DNA from: JANXLS01 sp035308565
Lineage (GTDB): Bacteria > Planctomycetota > SZUA-567 > H5-PLA8
Direction of reading: 5' to 3'
Length of the DNA: 64,000 nt
NCBI GenBank assembly: GCA_035308565.1
Contig: DATGGK010000105.1
Location: 1 to 64,000 of the forward strand
A program made the position numbers and the translations under genes. The notes under the pieces were generated by a model. It made no database searches and was not told the DNA's origin. It saw only the letters and a list, made by a program, of their open reading frames with translations. This document shows, in pieces, positions 7,638-16,476 of this stretch (position 1 is its first letter; the number at the start of each line of letters is the position of its first letter).

Positions 7638-7686
7638 TGATCATTTCGACACTCGAATTAATGGTTTGGCGCGCTAAGACATCCTC

Positions 7687-8862
7687 ATGCCCACGCACAT
7701 CCTCACCATTAATGGAGGCTCCTCCAGCATCAAATTCGCGCTCTTTGGCGCGGATGCGGCATTGGTGCGCGTGCTCGCGGGCAAGATTGAACGCATTGGA
7801 TTGGCAAACACGGCGTTTTCGTTCAACGATTTCGTGAGCGCGACTGCCTTTCGTTGCGATCTAGGCACGCTGGATTTTTCGGCGGCGGGGAAATATCTGA
7901 TTGAATTTATCGATAGGCGCGTTGGGCTTGGTTCGATTGGCGCGCTTGGGTATCGTGTTGTTCACGGCGGCGCGAAATTCAGTGAGCCGCAGCGCATCAC
8001 GGATGACGTGTTGGCGGAATTGAAGCGCATCAGTCCGTATGATCCGGAGCACATGCCGGCGGAGATTGCGTTGATTGAATTGTTTCGCCGGCATGCGCCG
8101 ACGATTCCGCAGATTGCGTGTTTCGATACGGCCTTTCATAGATCCATGCCGCGCGTCGCGCGCATCCTTCCGATTCCGCGAAAATATGAGGCGATGGGCG
8201 TGCAGCGCTATGGGTTTCACGGGATTTCGTATGCGTATTTGATGGAGGAATTGGCGCGCGTGGCGGGCGAGCAGGCTGCGCGCGGGCGCGTGATTCTGGC
8301 GCATTTTGGAAATGGGGCGAGTCTGGCGGCGGTGCATGAGGGAAAGAGCATCGACACGAGCATGGCGTTTACGCCGACGGCGGGGATTGTGATGGGGACG
8401 CGGTCGGGCGATCTCGATCCGGGGTTGGTTTCATTTTTTGCGCGCACTGAGGGAATGAGTGCGGAACAATTTCATCGGATGGTCAATCATGAATCGGGAA
8501 TGATTGGAATTTCGGAGACAAGTTCGGACATGCGCGATTTGCTCGCGCGCGAAAAAACGGACGTGCGCGCGGCGGAAGCGGTGGCGTTGTTTTGTTATCA
8601 AGCGAAGAAATGGATCGGCGCGTACGCGGCGGCGCTGGGCGGGCTGGACACACTTGTTTTCGCGGGCGGAATCGGAGAACATGCAGCGGAAATTCGCGAA
8701 CGGATTTGCAGCGGTCTTTCGTTTCTGGGCCTGGAATTGGATGCCACAAAAAACGCGGCGCATGCGGCGGTGATTTCGTCGGATGCGAGCAGAGTGGCCG
8801 TGCGGGTGATTGCAACGGATGAGGAGTTGATGATTGCGCGGGCGGCCCTGCACGCGAAATGA
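7687..8862 (+). CDS. ackA: acetate kinase
   Basis: 391 residues, normal length. It interconverts acetyl phosphate plus ADP with acetate plus ATP. Family motifs are complete: NGGSSSIKF at the N-terminus, RYGFHGISYAYL, HFGNGASLAAVHEGKSIDTS, TPTAGIVMGTRSGDLDPG and FAGGIGEH near the C-terminus. The next gene start overlaps its stop (ATGA), and phosphoketolase follows on the same strand, so acetyl phosphate produced by Xfp would be used here for substrate-level phosphorylation. No phosphotransacetylase gene is next to it. Confidence 0.97.
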   Translation: MPTHILTINGGSSSIKFALFGADAALVRVLAGKIERIGLANTAFSFNDFVSATAFRCDLGTLDFSAAGKYLIEFIDRRVGLGSIGALGYRVVHGGAKFSEPQRITDDVLAELKRISPYDPEHMPAEIALIELFRRHAPTIPQIACFDTAFHRSMPRVARILPIPRKYEAMGVQRYGFHGISYAYLMEELARVAGEQAARGRVILAHFGNGASLAAVHEGKSIDTSMAFTPTAGIVMGTRSGDLDPGLVSFFARTEGMSAEQFHRMVNHESGMIGISETSSDMRDLLAREKTDVRAAEAVALFCYQAKKWIGAYAAALGGLDTLVFAGGIGEHAAEIRERICSGLSFLGLELDATKNAAHAAVISSDASRVAVRVIATDEELMIARAALHAK

Positions 8863-8879
8863 CAGGCAGAGTTTTGACG

Positions 8880-9407
8880 ATGCGCTACACGCTCAGCACG
8901 CTTCTACTCGTCGTACTTTTCGCGGGCAGTATCGTTGGATGTTGGGTACGCAGTACACCCTGGGTGCATGACCCCGATTTTAAAAGGGAGGATCTGGGGA
9001 AAATAATGGGAGGGCGCGGAAAGCTCGAACTGATTGCGTCGGACAACCGGATCTTGAAATATTTTCCAAGCAGTTACGAGCCGGAGCCGTCGCTGTCAAT
9101 CGAGTTGTGGGACGGCCGCGGACGATACATAGCCGCATTTCCGTACCAATAGTATTTGTCCGAGGCGGGGTTTGCCGATGACGATACGATCGTGGTTTTG
9201 ACATGGCCGGAGGAATGCAGCAAACACTACTCAATCGGATTTGCGACCGCCGACGTTTACCGGCGTCGCTATCCGGAATTCTGGTGGGGCGCGTTATATC
9301 GATTTGAAGTTTGGACCGCAATCATTACGGGGTGTGTGCTATTCGTTATGGCAATCCGAAAATTCGTCGCTTGGCGAGTTCGCCCTGTCGCCGCAGCGGC
9401 ACAATAA
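8880..9407 (+). pseudogene. small membrane-anchored protein split by an in-frame amber stop
   Basis: A single frame reads MRYTLSTLLLVVLFAGSIVG (membrane anchor), continues to AAFPYQ, meets TAG at 9150-9152, then resumes in the same frame with YLSEAGFADDD and runs to 9407, ending in the hydrophobic EVWTAIITGCVLFVMAI. The WWG...PEVW-like C-terminal pattern (RRRYPEFWWGALYRFEVW) together with an N-terminal RYTL..LL anchor suggests one planctomycete-type protein of about 175 residues. An in-frame ATG at 8859 overlapping the ackA stop is an alternative start. The simplest reading is a nonsense mutation; a sequencing error or amber readthrough cannot be excluded. Function unknown. Confidence 0.7.
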
Positions 9408-9419
9408 TTGGGGGAATTC

Positions 9420-11780
9420 ATGGACAAACCACTTAGCCCGGACCTGCTGCGCAAGATGAATGCGTATTGGCGCGCGGCGAATTATTTGTCGGTGGGGCAG
9501 ATTTATCTCTTCGACAATCCACTGCTGAAAGTGCCGCTCACGCGCGAGCATGTCAAGCCGCGGCTGCTCGGGCATTGGGGCACGACGCCGGGATTGAATT
9601 TTATTTATGTGCATCTCAATCGCGTGATCAAAGAGCACGATTTGAACGCGATTTACATTGCGGGTCCAGGCCACGGCGGGCCGGGGCTGGTGGCGAATAC
9701 TTATTTGGAAGGCACGTACAGCGAGTTTTATACGAACATTTCGCAAGACGAAGCGGGGATGAAAAAGCTGTTCACGCAGTTTTCGTTTCCCGGCGGAATT
9801 CCCAGCCACGTCGCGCCTGAAACGCCCGGGTCGATTCATGAGGGCGGCGAACTCGGTTATGCGCTGACGCACGCCTACGGCGCGGCGTTCGACAATCCGG
9901 ATTTGCTTGTCGCGTGTGTCGTCGGCGACGGCGAAGCGGAGACCGGTCCGCTGGCGGCGAGCTGGCATTCGAATAAATTCTTGAATCCCGCTCACGACGG
10001 CGCGGTCCTGCCGATTCTGCATCTCAACGGCTACAAAATCGCCGGCCCCACCGTGCTCGCGCGCATTCCGCACGGGGAACTCGATTCGCTTATGCGCGGC
10101 TACGGTTACCGTCCGTATTTTGTGGAGGGCGACAACCCCGACGACGTTCATCAGCAGATGGCGGCGACGATGGACGCGATTGTCGCGGAGATCAAGCAGA
10201 TTCAGGACGACGCGCGGACGAACGGATTTAAGACGCGGCCGCAGTGGCCGATGATTGTGTTTCGCACACCGAAGGGCTGGACTGGCCCGAAGGAAGTCGA
10301 TGGCCTGCAAACCGAAGGCTCATTCCGCTCGCACCAGGTGCCGTTCGCTGAAGTGGACACGAAGCCGGAGCACTTGAAGTTGCTCGAAGTCTGGATGAAA
10401 AGCTACAAGGCCGAAGAACTGTTCGACGCGCGCGGCAAACTCATCGACGAATTGGCGGATCTGGCTCCGAAGGGCGAGCGGCGCATGGGCGCGAATCCAC
10501 ACGCGAACGGCGGACTGCTGTTGCGCGATTTGAAGCTGCCGGAATTTCGCGATTACGCGGTGCCCGTCGAAAAGCCCGGAACGAGCAACGCGGAGGCGAC
10601 GCGCGTGATGGGCGCGTTTTTGCGCGACACGCTGCAAGTGAATTGGGGCAACCGCAATTTCCGCGTCTTCGGGCCGGACGAAACGGCGTCCAACCGGCTT
10701 GGGAATCTTTTCGACATCACGGAGCGCGTTTCGACCGCGGAGATTCTCAAATCGGACGATCATGTTTCGCCCGACGGCCGCGTGATGGAAGTGCTGAGCG
10801 AACACCTGTGTCAGGGCTGGCTCGAAGGGTATTTGCTCACCGGCCGCCACGGTTTTTTTTCATGCTACGAAGCCTTCATTCACATCGTCGATTCGATGTT
10901 CAACCAGCACGCGAAGTGGCTCAAAGTCACGCGACACATTCCGTGGCGCCGTCCGATCGCGTCGCTCAATTATCTGCTCACGTCGCACGTGTGGCGGCAG
11001 GACCACAACGGGTTCAGCCATCAGGACCCGGGCTTCATCGATCACGTCATCAACAAAAAGGCGGAAATTGTGCGCGTGTATCTTCCGCCGGACGCGAACA
11101 CGCTGTTGTCGGTGACCGATCACTGCCTGCGCAGCCGCAACTATGTGAACGTGATCGTCGCCGGCAAGCAGCCCGCGCTGCAATATCTGAACATGGACGC
11201 GGCGGTGAAGCATTGCACGGCCGGGCTGGGAATCTGGGATTGGGCGAGCAACGACCAGGGCGGCGAGCCGGACGTGGTCATGGCTTGCGCGGGCGACGTT
11301 CCGACGCTTGAAACGCTGGCCGCCGTCGAACTGCTGCGCAAGCTGACGCCGGAGCTGAAAATGCGCGTGGTCAACGTCGTCGATCTGATGACGCTGCAGC
11401 CGCAGAGCGAGCACCCGCACGGACTGAGCGACAAGGATTTCGATCAGCTTTTCACAAAGAACAAGCCGGTTATTTTTGCGTTTCACGGCTATCCGTGGCT
11501 GGTTCACCGGCTCACATATCGCCGGACCAATCATTCGAATATTCATGTGCGCGGGTATAAAGAGGAGGGCACGACGACGACGCCCTTCGACATGGTGGTG
11601 CTCAACGATTTGGATCGCTTTCATTTGGTCAGCGACGTGATCGACCGCGTTCCGCAAATCGGTGGGCGAGGCGCGTACATCAAGCAGTTTGTGCGCGACA
11701 AGCTGATCGATCACAAGGACTACATTCACAAACGCGGCGAAGACATGCCGGAGATTCGCGGATGGAAGTGGGGGATTTAA
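9420..11780 (+). CDS. xfp: D-xylulose 5-phosphate/D-fructose 6-phosphate phosphoketolase
   Basis: 786 residues, typical length. A thiamine-diphosphate enzyme that splits xylulose-5-P (or fructose-6-P) with phosphate into acetyl phosphate plus glyceraldehyde-3-P (or erythrose-4-P). Diagnostic motifs: GPGHGGPG, the ThDP-binding GDGEAETGPLAASWHSNKF, LNGYKIAGPTVLARI, GYGYRPYFVEGDNP, FGPDETASNRLGNLFD and GRHGFFSCYEAFIHIVDSMF. The ATG at 9420 follows GGGGGA by a few bases; an upstream TTG at 9408 is less likely. With ackA it forms a phosphoketolase-acetate kinase route. The broken small gene lies between the two. Confidence 0.97.
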   Translation: MDKPLSPDLLRKMNAYWRAANYLSVGQIYLFDNPLLKVPLTREHVKPRLLGHWGTTPGLNFIYVHLNRVIKEHDLNAIYIAGPGHGGPGLVANTYLEGTYSEFYTNISQDEAGMKKLFTQFSFPGGIPSHVAPETPGSIHEGGELGYALTHAYGAAFDNPDLLVACVVGDGEAETGPLAASWHSNKFLNPAHDGAVLPILHLNGYKIAGPTVLARIPHGELDSLMRGYGYRPYFVEGDNPDDVHQQMAATMDAIVAEIKQIQDDARTNGFKTRPQWPMIVFRTPKGWTGPKEVDGLQTEGSFRSHQVPFAEVDTKPEHLKLLEVWMKSYKAEELFDARGKLIDELADLAPKGERRMGANPHANGGLLLRDLKLPEFRDYAVPVEKPGTSNAEATRVMGAFLRDTLQVNWGNRNFRVFGPDETASNRLGNLFDITERVSTAEILKSDDHVSPDGRVMEVLSEHLCQGWLEGYLLTGRHGFFSCYEAFIHIVDSMFNQHAKWLKVTRHIPWRRPIASLNYLLTSHVWRQDHNGFSHQDPGFIDHVINKKAEIVRVYLPPDANTLLSVTDHCLRSRNYVNVIVAGKQPALQYLNMDAAVKHCTAGLGIWDWASNDQGGEPDVVMACAGDVPTLETLAAVELLRKLTPELKMRVVNVVDLMTLQPQSEHPHGLSDKDFDQLFTKNKPVIFAFHGYPWLVHRLTYRRTNHSNIHVRGYKEEGTTTTPFDMVVLNDLDRFHLVSDVIDRVPQIGGRGAYIKQFVRDKLIDHKDYIHKRGEDMPEIRGWKWGI

Positions 11781-11825
11781 ATTCAGGATTCAAGATTCAA
11801 GGGTTCAAAGTCCGAAGTTCAAAAT
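11781..11825. repeat. heptamer tandem repeat (ATTCAAG type)
   Basis: ATTCAGG, ATTCAAG, ATTCAAG in 7-bp period, then degenerate TTCAAAG/TTCAAAA units, starting at the base after the phosphoketolase stop codon. The same unit recurs at 43836-43870 and 47867-47894. Confidence 0.75.
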
Positions 11826-11844
11826 GCGTTGAACTAGTTATTTA

Positions 11845-11912
11845 GGAGCGGCGGCACTCTTGCCGCCGAATGCCCTCCCGGGTAACAACGGCGGCAAGAG
11901 TGCCGCCGCTCC
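11845..11912. repeat. palindromic repeat element, family A
   Basis: Two inverted 23-bp arms (11845-11867 and 11890-11912, GGCGGCACTCTTGCCGCC core) separated by 22 bp, just upstream of the HAD hydrolase gene. Each arm is itself palindromic. The left arm is identical to 39754-39776 and to the reverse complement of a coding stretch in selB (39473-39495). Confidence 0.9.
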
Positions 11913-11970
11913 TATGAACGAACCGGTTCAACGCATCAAAGTAAAAGATCGGAAATCTAGGAGCTACGCC

Positions 11971-12651
11971 ATGAGTCAACCCAACGACGTTGTGTTTTTG
12001 CTCGATATCGACAACACGCTGCTCGACAACGACCGCGTGACGGCGGATTTGAAGCGCCATCTTGCAAAAACATTCGGCGCGGACCGGCAGGAGCGCTACT
12101 GGGCGATTTTTGAGGAATTGCGCAAGGAGTTGGGCTACGCGGATTATTTGGGCGCGCTGCAGCGCTACCGGATTGAAAATCCGCGTGATCCGAATTTTTT
12201 GCAGGCGTCGTATTTTCTGCTCGATTATCCGTTCGCGAACCGGCTGTATCCGGGGTCGCTGGATGTGATCGAGAAGCTCAATTCGTTTGGCAAATCGGTT
12301 GTGTTATCCGACGGCGACGTGGTGTTTCAGCCGCGCAAGGCTTGGCGTTCGGGCATCTACGATGCCGTCGAAGGGCGCGTGCTGATTTATGTGCACAAGG
12401 AATTGGAGCTCGACGATGTCGAGAAGCGTTTTCCGGCGGCGCATTACGTGCTTGTGGACGATAAGCTGCGCATATTGACGGCGGTGAAGAAAGTATGGGG
12501 CAAACGGTTGACGACGGTGTTCCCGAAACAGGGACATTACGCGCTGGATCCGAAAGTGGAGGCGACGTACCCACCAGCGGACATCACGATCGCGCGGGTC
12601 GGGGAGTTGGTGAATTACGATTTGGCGGGGATTCTTGCGGCGACGAAGTAA
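11971..12651 (+). CDS. HAD-superfamily hydrolase
   Basis: 226 residues. Motif I DIDNTLLDND supplies the nucleophile and acid/base aspartates (residues about 12-14), motif II is the Ser in VVLSDGD, and motif IV is YVLVDDK. A helical cap lies between motifs I and II (residues about 25-95). The ATG at 11971 is preceded by AGGAG at 8 bases; a longer in-frame ORF from 11860 merely reads through the family A repeat. Substrate unknown; a small-molecule phosphatase is the usual expectation. Not clearly linked to neighbours. Confidence 0.85.
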   Translation: MSQPNDVVFLLDIDNTLLDNDRVTADLKRHLAKTFGADRQERYWAIFEELRKELGYADYLGALQRYRIENPRDPNFLQASYFLLDYPFANRLYPGSLDVIEKLNSFGKSVVLSDGDVVFQPRKAWRSGIYDAVEGRVLIYVHKELELDDVEKRFPAAHYVLVDDKLRILTAVKKVWGKRLTTVFPKQGHYALDPKVEATYPPADITIARVGELVNYDLAGILAATK

Positions 12652-12697
12652 TTCCATGCAAAGGCGCAAGGGCACGAAGGACGGCAAGCGCGCCGGG

Positions 12698-14026
12698 TTA
12701 AACTATTGGCGCGTCCGGCGCGGGAGTGATTTTGGGAGTGGAGACCAGCAATACCGACGCAGTCACCACAAATTGCAGTGCCGTGCCGATCACGCGCGCT
12801 TTGGCCACGCCCAGATAGCCGATTCGGGGAACAAGATACAAAGTGGCCGCCAGCGAACTGACAGTGCCGACAATTTGGGGAAGGATGAGGCTTTTGGTGC
12901 GGCCAAAGGAGAGCAGGCGGGTTTCGATGGCTTGCGTGGCGGGAACCAGCGCAAAACCGAGCGCGACCAGGAACATGACCTCGCCGGCATCCTGGCGATA
13001 ATTCTCGCCCAGGAAATGGCGGGCGGCCCACGGCCCGGCGAGAAAGAAAGCCAGCACGACGATGGCCCCGGTTGAAAGTGCGCAGACGAACCAGATCAGA
13101 AAAATGCGGCGTGCCGCGCGCCCATTGTTCTCGCTTTCAGCGGTAAAAAGAACGGGGCGCAGCAGAAGCGATAGAAACGCGGAGGTGGTTGTCAGCGGCC
13201 GGTTGGCCAAGGCAAAGGGTGCGCTGTACAAGCCGACTTCGGCGTCGCCGGTCAAGCCCTTCAACAAGAACCTGTCCGACTGGCCTGAAATCCACCCGAA
13301 GATAGACACAGGCGCGAAGGGCAGGCCGTAGTGCAGCGCGCGCCTGATCACATTCTTGCGTTCGCCGGGCTGAGGGAGCGTCGTGTCGGGGGCCCACGTG
13401 GGCCTCCATAGGAATTGATTCGCCAGAAGCGCCAGCGATGTGCCGGCGGCCTGTCCCGCCAGGAATGCCTCCGCATTGCGCCAGCGATATAGCAGCACTG
13501 CCGAACAAAGCGTGATTCCCAATGCTTCGACGATGGTCCACAATGCCAAACGCGCCTGGCGGCGTTCGGCGTTGAGTCGATTGATCAGCAGCGTTTTGGG
13601 CGTTTCGAGAGCGATCACGGCGATCATTCCACCGAGGATGCCCCAACGCGGCTGGCCCGTTTGCGAGAGACTCCACACAAAAAAGATGATCGCAACGGCC
13701 AGCGCACAGATGCCGGACGAATACCAGATCAAGCGCCCGATTTCATGCGTGTACCAATTGGCGCGTCCGGCGTGCGCGTAGTCCGGATGATGGCGCATCT
13801 GTGCATTGGAAAATGGGCCGACGAAGACGCTCCGGCATAGCATCAGGGTCAACAAGAGAAGGTTGGCTTCACCGAAGTCTCTTGGGAGCGCGAATTCAGT
13901 GAAGATTCGCAATCCGGCCAATTGAGCAAGCGCGGCGCCGCCGAGGCCGGTGAGCACCCAAAGCCCCTCGCGAACAATGCGTCTCTGGCCGAGCATCGAG
14001 AACAGAGCGGCGATGAGTCTGAGCAA
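12698..14026 (-). CDS. Wzx-like polysaccharide flippase (MOP superfamily)
   Basis: 442 residues with about twelve hydrophobic helices spread through the length and small charged loops, the pattern of the PST/Wzx branch of the MOP exporters that flip undecaprenyl-linked oligosaccharides. There is no sharp sequence motif, so the call rests on topology, length and on the divergent position next to a polysaccharide gene train with a Wzy-like protein. Start is TTG at 14026 with GAGGTG about 6 bases upstream. The end lies close to the convergent HAD gene. Confidence 0.75.
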   Translation of the reverse strand: MLRLIAALFSMLGQRRIVREGLWVLTGLGGAALAQLAGLRIFTEFALPRDFGEANLLLLTLMLCRSVFVGPFSNAQMRHHPDYAHAGRANWYTHEIGRLIWYSSGICALAVAIIFFVWSLSQTGQPRWGILGGMIAVIALETPKTLLINRLNAERRQARLALWTIVEALGITLCSAVLLYRWRNAEAFLAGQAAGTSLALLANQFLWRPTWAPDTTLPQPGERKNVIRRALHYGLPFAPVSIFGWISGQSDRFLLKGLTGDAEVGLYSAPFALANRPLTTTSAFLSLLLRPVLFTAESENNGRAARRIFLIWFVCALSTGAIVVLAFFLAGPWAARHFLGENYRQDAGEVMFLVALGFALVPATQAIETRLLSFGRTKSLILPQIVGTVSSLAATLYLVPRIGYLGVAKARVIGTALQFVVTASVLLVSTPKITPAPDAPIV

Positions 14027-14345
14027 TTAAACACCTCAAGCACAGCGCTTTTTTCAAGAGCGCTCGCTTCGGATATTCGCCGGGAGTAATTCCAAGCCGG
14101 GCATCGAAGTGACGGGCACTATATTGGTTCGATTAAACTCGTCAAGCAGCGCAAAAATGCAATATCGAATCAAGGCTGTCGTGGGGCTGGCATGCATTTT
14201 TCATTGGTTGACATCGCGAAAGGCAATGAGTATAAATAACTTAAGAGTTTGTACGCTGCAAGTTCCATACAGCAAAGTGTTTCCGTGAATAATCAAGGCG
14301 ACTTGACGGGGACGGAGTGTGCCCTTTCAGCACCCGCATGAAACC
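14027..14345. other. divergent intergenic region upstream of the polysaccharide locus
   Basis: 319 bp between the flippase start and the first methyltransferase. It holds the promoter at 14208-14236 and a roughly 100-base leader after it. No ORF or clear terminator. AT-rich relative to flanks. Confidence 0.6.
14208..14236 (+). promoter_or_regulatory. sigma70-type promoter for the polysaccharide gene train
   Basis: TTGACA at 14208-14213, a 17-bp spacer, and TATAAA at 14231-14236: a perfect -35 and a five-of-six -10 at optimal spacing, facing the methyltransferase gene 110 bp downstream. Transcription would begin near 14243. Confidence 0.75.
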
Positions 14346-15074
14346 ATGAGTTCTTATCGCGAGCGAATTTATAAAGATTACTCCGCCAACTTTCAGGACC
14401 TGAAACCGACCTTTGACGAAATTGCCAAGCGGCGCTGGGGGCGCGCCTATGATTACTACTTTCGCAATTGGCTTCCCCCGTCGAAAGACGCGGCCATCGT
14501 GGATTTGGCCTGCGGCGGCGGTGCCCTGTTGTATTTCTTCAAAGAGCGCGGTTACACCAACCTGACCGGTGTGGACATCAGCCCGCCCCAAGTCGCGCTC
14601 TCAAAACAAGTCATTCCGAATGTGGTCGAATCCAGTGTGCTGGATTTTCTCGAATCCAATCCTGGCCAGTTCGACTTGATTACGGGGCTGGACATTGCGG
14701 AGCATTTCAACAAAGACGAACTGCTGCGCTTTCTGGACGGCGTGCGCGGCGCGCTCAAACCCGGCGGGCGAGTCATCCTGCAGACGATCAACGGCGACAC
14801 GCCGTGGGCGTCAAACATGCGCTACCACGATTTAACGCATGAAGTCGGATTCACGCCAAACGTGCTGTGCCGGCTGCTAAAGATGTGCGGATTCGAAAAA
14901 CCGGAGCCGCGGGAAAACAGCCCGGCGCTGGGTTATAGCTTCATCGCGACGCTGCGCGCGCTGCTCTGGCAATGCATACGCTGGAAATTAATGTTTTGGA
15001 ACTACGTGGAAACTGGCGAGCCTGGGGACAGGGTGTTTACGCGCTGCTTCCTCATCTCCGCCGTGCGAAAATGA
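14346..15074 (+). CDS. class I SAM-dependent methyltransferase
   Basis: 242 residues. Motif I VDLACGGGALLYFF, acidic loop TGVDIS, and motif near LITGLDIAEHF (post I/II acid) mark a Rossmann methyltransferase of the UbiG/Methyltransf_23 type. The PWASNMRYHDLTHEVGFTP region resembles enzymes found in polysaccharide loci that methylate sugars or lipid-linked intermediates. The ATG at 14346 is preferred to GTG at 14319; neither has a strong ribosome site. It is the first gene after the promoter at 14208-14236 and starts the gene train. Confidence 0.8.
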   Translation: MSSYRERIYKDYSANFQDLKPTFDEIAKRRWGRAYDYYFRNWLPPSKDAAIVDLACGGGALLYFFKERGYTNLTGVDISPPQVALSKQVIPNVVESSVLDFLESNPGQFDLITGLDIAEHFNKDELLRFLDGVRGALKPGGRVILQTINGDTPWASNMRYHDLTHEVGFTPNVLCRLLKMCGFEKPEPRENSPALGYSFIATLRALLWQCIRWKLMFWNYVETGEPGDRVFTRCFLISAVRK

Positions 15075-15081
15075 ACGAGTC

Positions 15082-15954
15082 ATGAAAGGATTCGCAAAAA
15101 AATTGCTGGTCAATTCGCTCTGGGGCCTGCTGGGCCGGCGGAACTTGGTCCGTTTTTCGCGCTTTCTGGCCAATGAGTCGCGGCTCGACGTGCGCAACGA
15201 GATGACCTCAAACGGAGAGTTGTTGATCCAGCAAATCGTGCTGAAGCAACTTGTCGCGGGTGAAAGCAAACCGATCGTGTTTGACGTGGGCGCCAATGTC
15301 GGCGAATGGTCCCGCAACTTTATGGCGGAATGCCGGCGCGGCGGGATTACGCCGGAGCTGCATTTGTTTGAGCCCAGCCGAGTGACGTTCGAAACGCTCA
15401 AATCCAAGCTGGCCGAATGGAATCTGACGGACAAGGCGGTGCTGAACAACCTCGCGTTGTCTTCGGGTTCCGGTACAAGGGTTTTTTATTCGGTCGGCGA
15501 CAACTGCGGGCGAAATGGCCTGTATCCGATTGACGGCGAAGCGCGAACAAGCGAGACCGTAACGGCTTCGACGATCGACGAGTATTGCGGAGCTCATGCC
15601 GTCGATTCCATTGCCTTCCTGAAAATCGATACCGAAGGGCATGATCTCGAAGTCATTTACGGCGCAACAGGCAAGCTGAAAGAAGCGAAGATCCGCTGCA
15701 TACAGTTTGAATACAACCAGCGCTGGATCGATGCACGGCATTACCTGCGGGACGCATTTGGTTTTCTAAATCCCCTCGGGTATGTCATCGGTAAAATTAC
15801 GCCGCTGGGTGTCGAATTCTACGAGGGGTGGGATATGGAGCTGGAAACGTATCGGGAAGCGAACTACATCTCGCTACGGGAATCGGACAAGGCGTTTTTT
15901 CCTCAAATAAAATGGTGGAACGCGGCGGGAAAGGACGGAAGGGCGGCGAATTGA
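15082..15954 (+). CDS. FkbM-family methyltransferase
   Basis: 290 residues. FDVGANVGEWSRNF is the SAM-binding motif I of FkbM proteins, HLFEPSRVTFETL is the following acidic motif, and FLKIDTEGHDLEVIYGA is the signature FkbM core. These enzymes O-methylate hydroxyls of sugars or polyketides; in this locus a sugar hydroxyl is likely. It begins 7 bp after the previous gene and its stop overlaps the TTG of the next, so it is in one operon. Confidence 0.88.
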   Translation: MKGFAKKLLVNSLWGLLGRRNLVRFSRFLANESRLDVRNEMTSNGELLIQQIVLKQLVAGESKPIVFDVGANVGEWSRNFMAECRRGGITPELHLFEPSRVTFETLKSKLAEWNLTDKAVLNNLALSSGSGTRVFYSVGDNCGRNGLYPIDGEARTSETVTASTIDEYCGAHAVDSIAFLKIDTEGHDLEVIYGATGKLKEAKIRCIQFEYNQRWIDARHYLRDAFGFLNPLGYVIGKITPLGVEFYEGWDMELETYREANYISLRESDKAFFPQIKWWNAAGKDGRAAN

Positions 15955-16457
15955 CGGACAACGGTACGTCAAATGCAAAGACACTTCGTTCAACCCGCGA
16001 GGCGAATGGCTCATGGTGGGTCGTAACGTGTGCGTTGCTGGTCATTCCATTTGCGGCAATGCTGCACCACATCGTTTTCTATACTGGCCGTTGCATGCTG
16101 AACGATTTTGGGGTTACCGAATACACTCCCGTGGCACTGTGGCGCTGGTTGTCAAGGGATCCCTCGCTGCCGTGGGCGATTGTGGCGGCGAATGTGGTTT
16201 ATTTTGGCGGACAGAAGTTCTCCTGGATCAAATTCGCCGCGCCGCGATTTTTCCTGGCATTTCTTCCGTTGAGTATTTGGATCTGGGATATACCCTTTAC
16301 GCAGCGATATATCTGCCGTCATTTTCACGATAATCATCTTTTGGTTTTTGGCATTGCCGTGCGGGCGACACATTTTTACGTGCTGGGCCTAATTTTAACC
16401 GCCGGGTTTTGCTTAGCAGGGCTAATTCGATCGCGGAGATCAAGCGCGCGGCCTTGA
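15951..16457 (+). CDS. small four-helix membrane protein, unknown
   Basis: 168 residues from TTG 15951 (overlaps the preceding TGA by 3 bases, suggesting coupled translation). Four hydrophobic segments: WWVVTCALLVIPFAAML, LPWAIVAANVVYFGG, RFFLAFLPLSIWIWDIPF and FYVLGLILTAGFCLAGLI. I do not recognise a family. Loops contain several His and Arg residues (TQRYICRHFHDNHLL). Placed between two methyltransferase genes of the polysaccharide train, it may be an accessory membrane factor or acyl/glycan modification partner, but this is context only. Confidence 0.6.
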   Translation: MTDNGTSNAKTLRSTREANGSWWVVTCALLVIPFAAMLHHIVFYTGRCMLNDFGVTEYTPVALWRWLSRDPSLPWAIVAANVVYFGGQKFSWIKFAAPRFFLAFLPLSIWIWDIPFTQRYICRHFHDNHLLVFGIAVRATHFYVLGLILTAGFCLAGLIRSRRSSARP

Positions 16458-16476
16458 CTGCGTAAAGCACTTCCTA

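Noticed and set aside
9150..9152. Pyrrolysine or programmed readthrough at the TAG
   Set aside because: No Pyl machinery or downstream signal is visible; a nonsense mutation is simpler, though recorded as a point to check.
11860..11970. Longer HAD protein starting at 11860
   Set aside because: The extra residues translate a family A repeat, and a good ribosome site precedes the ATG at 11971.
14188..14204. Sigma-54 promoter before the polysaccharide train (TGGCATG-N4-TTTCA)
   Set aside because: The invariant GC at -12 is TC; a clean sigma70 promoter lies just downstream.
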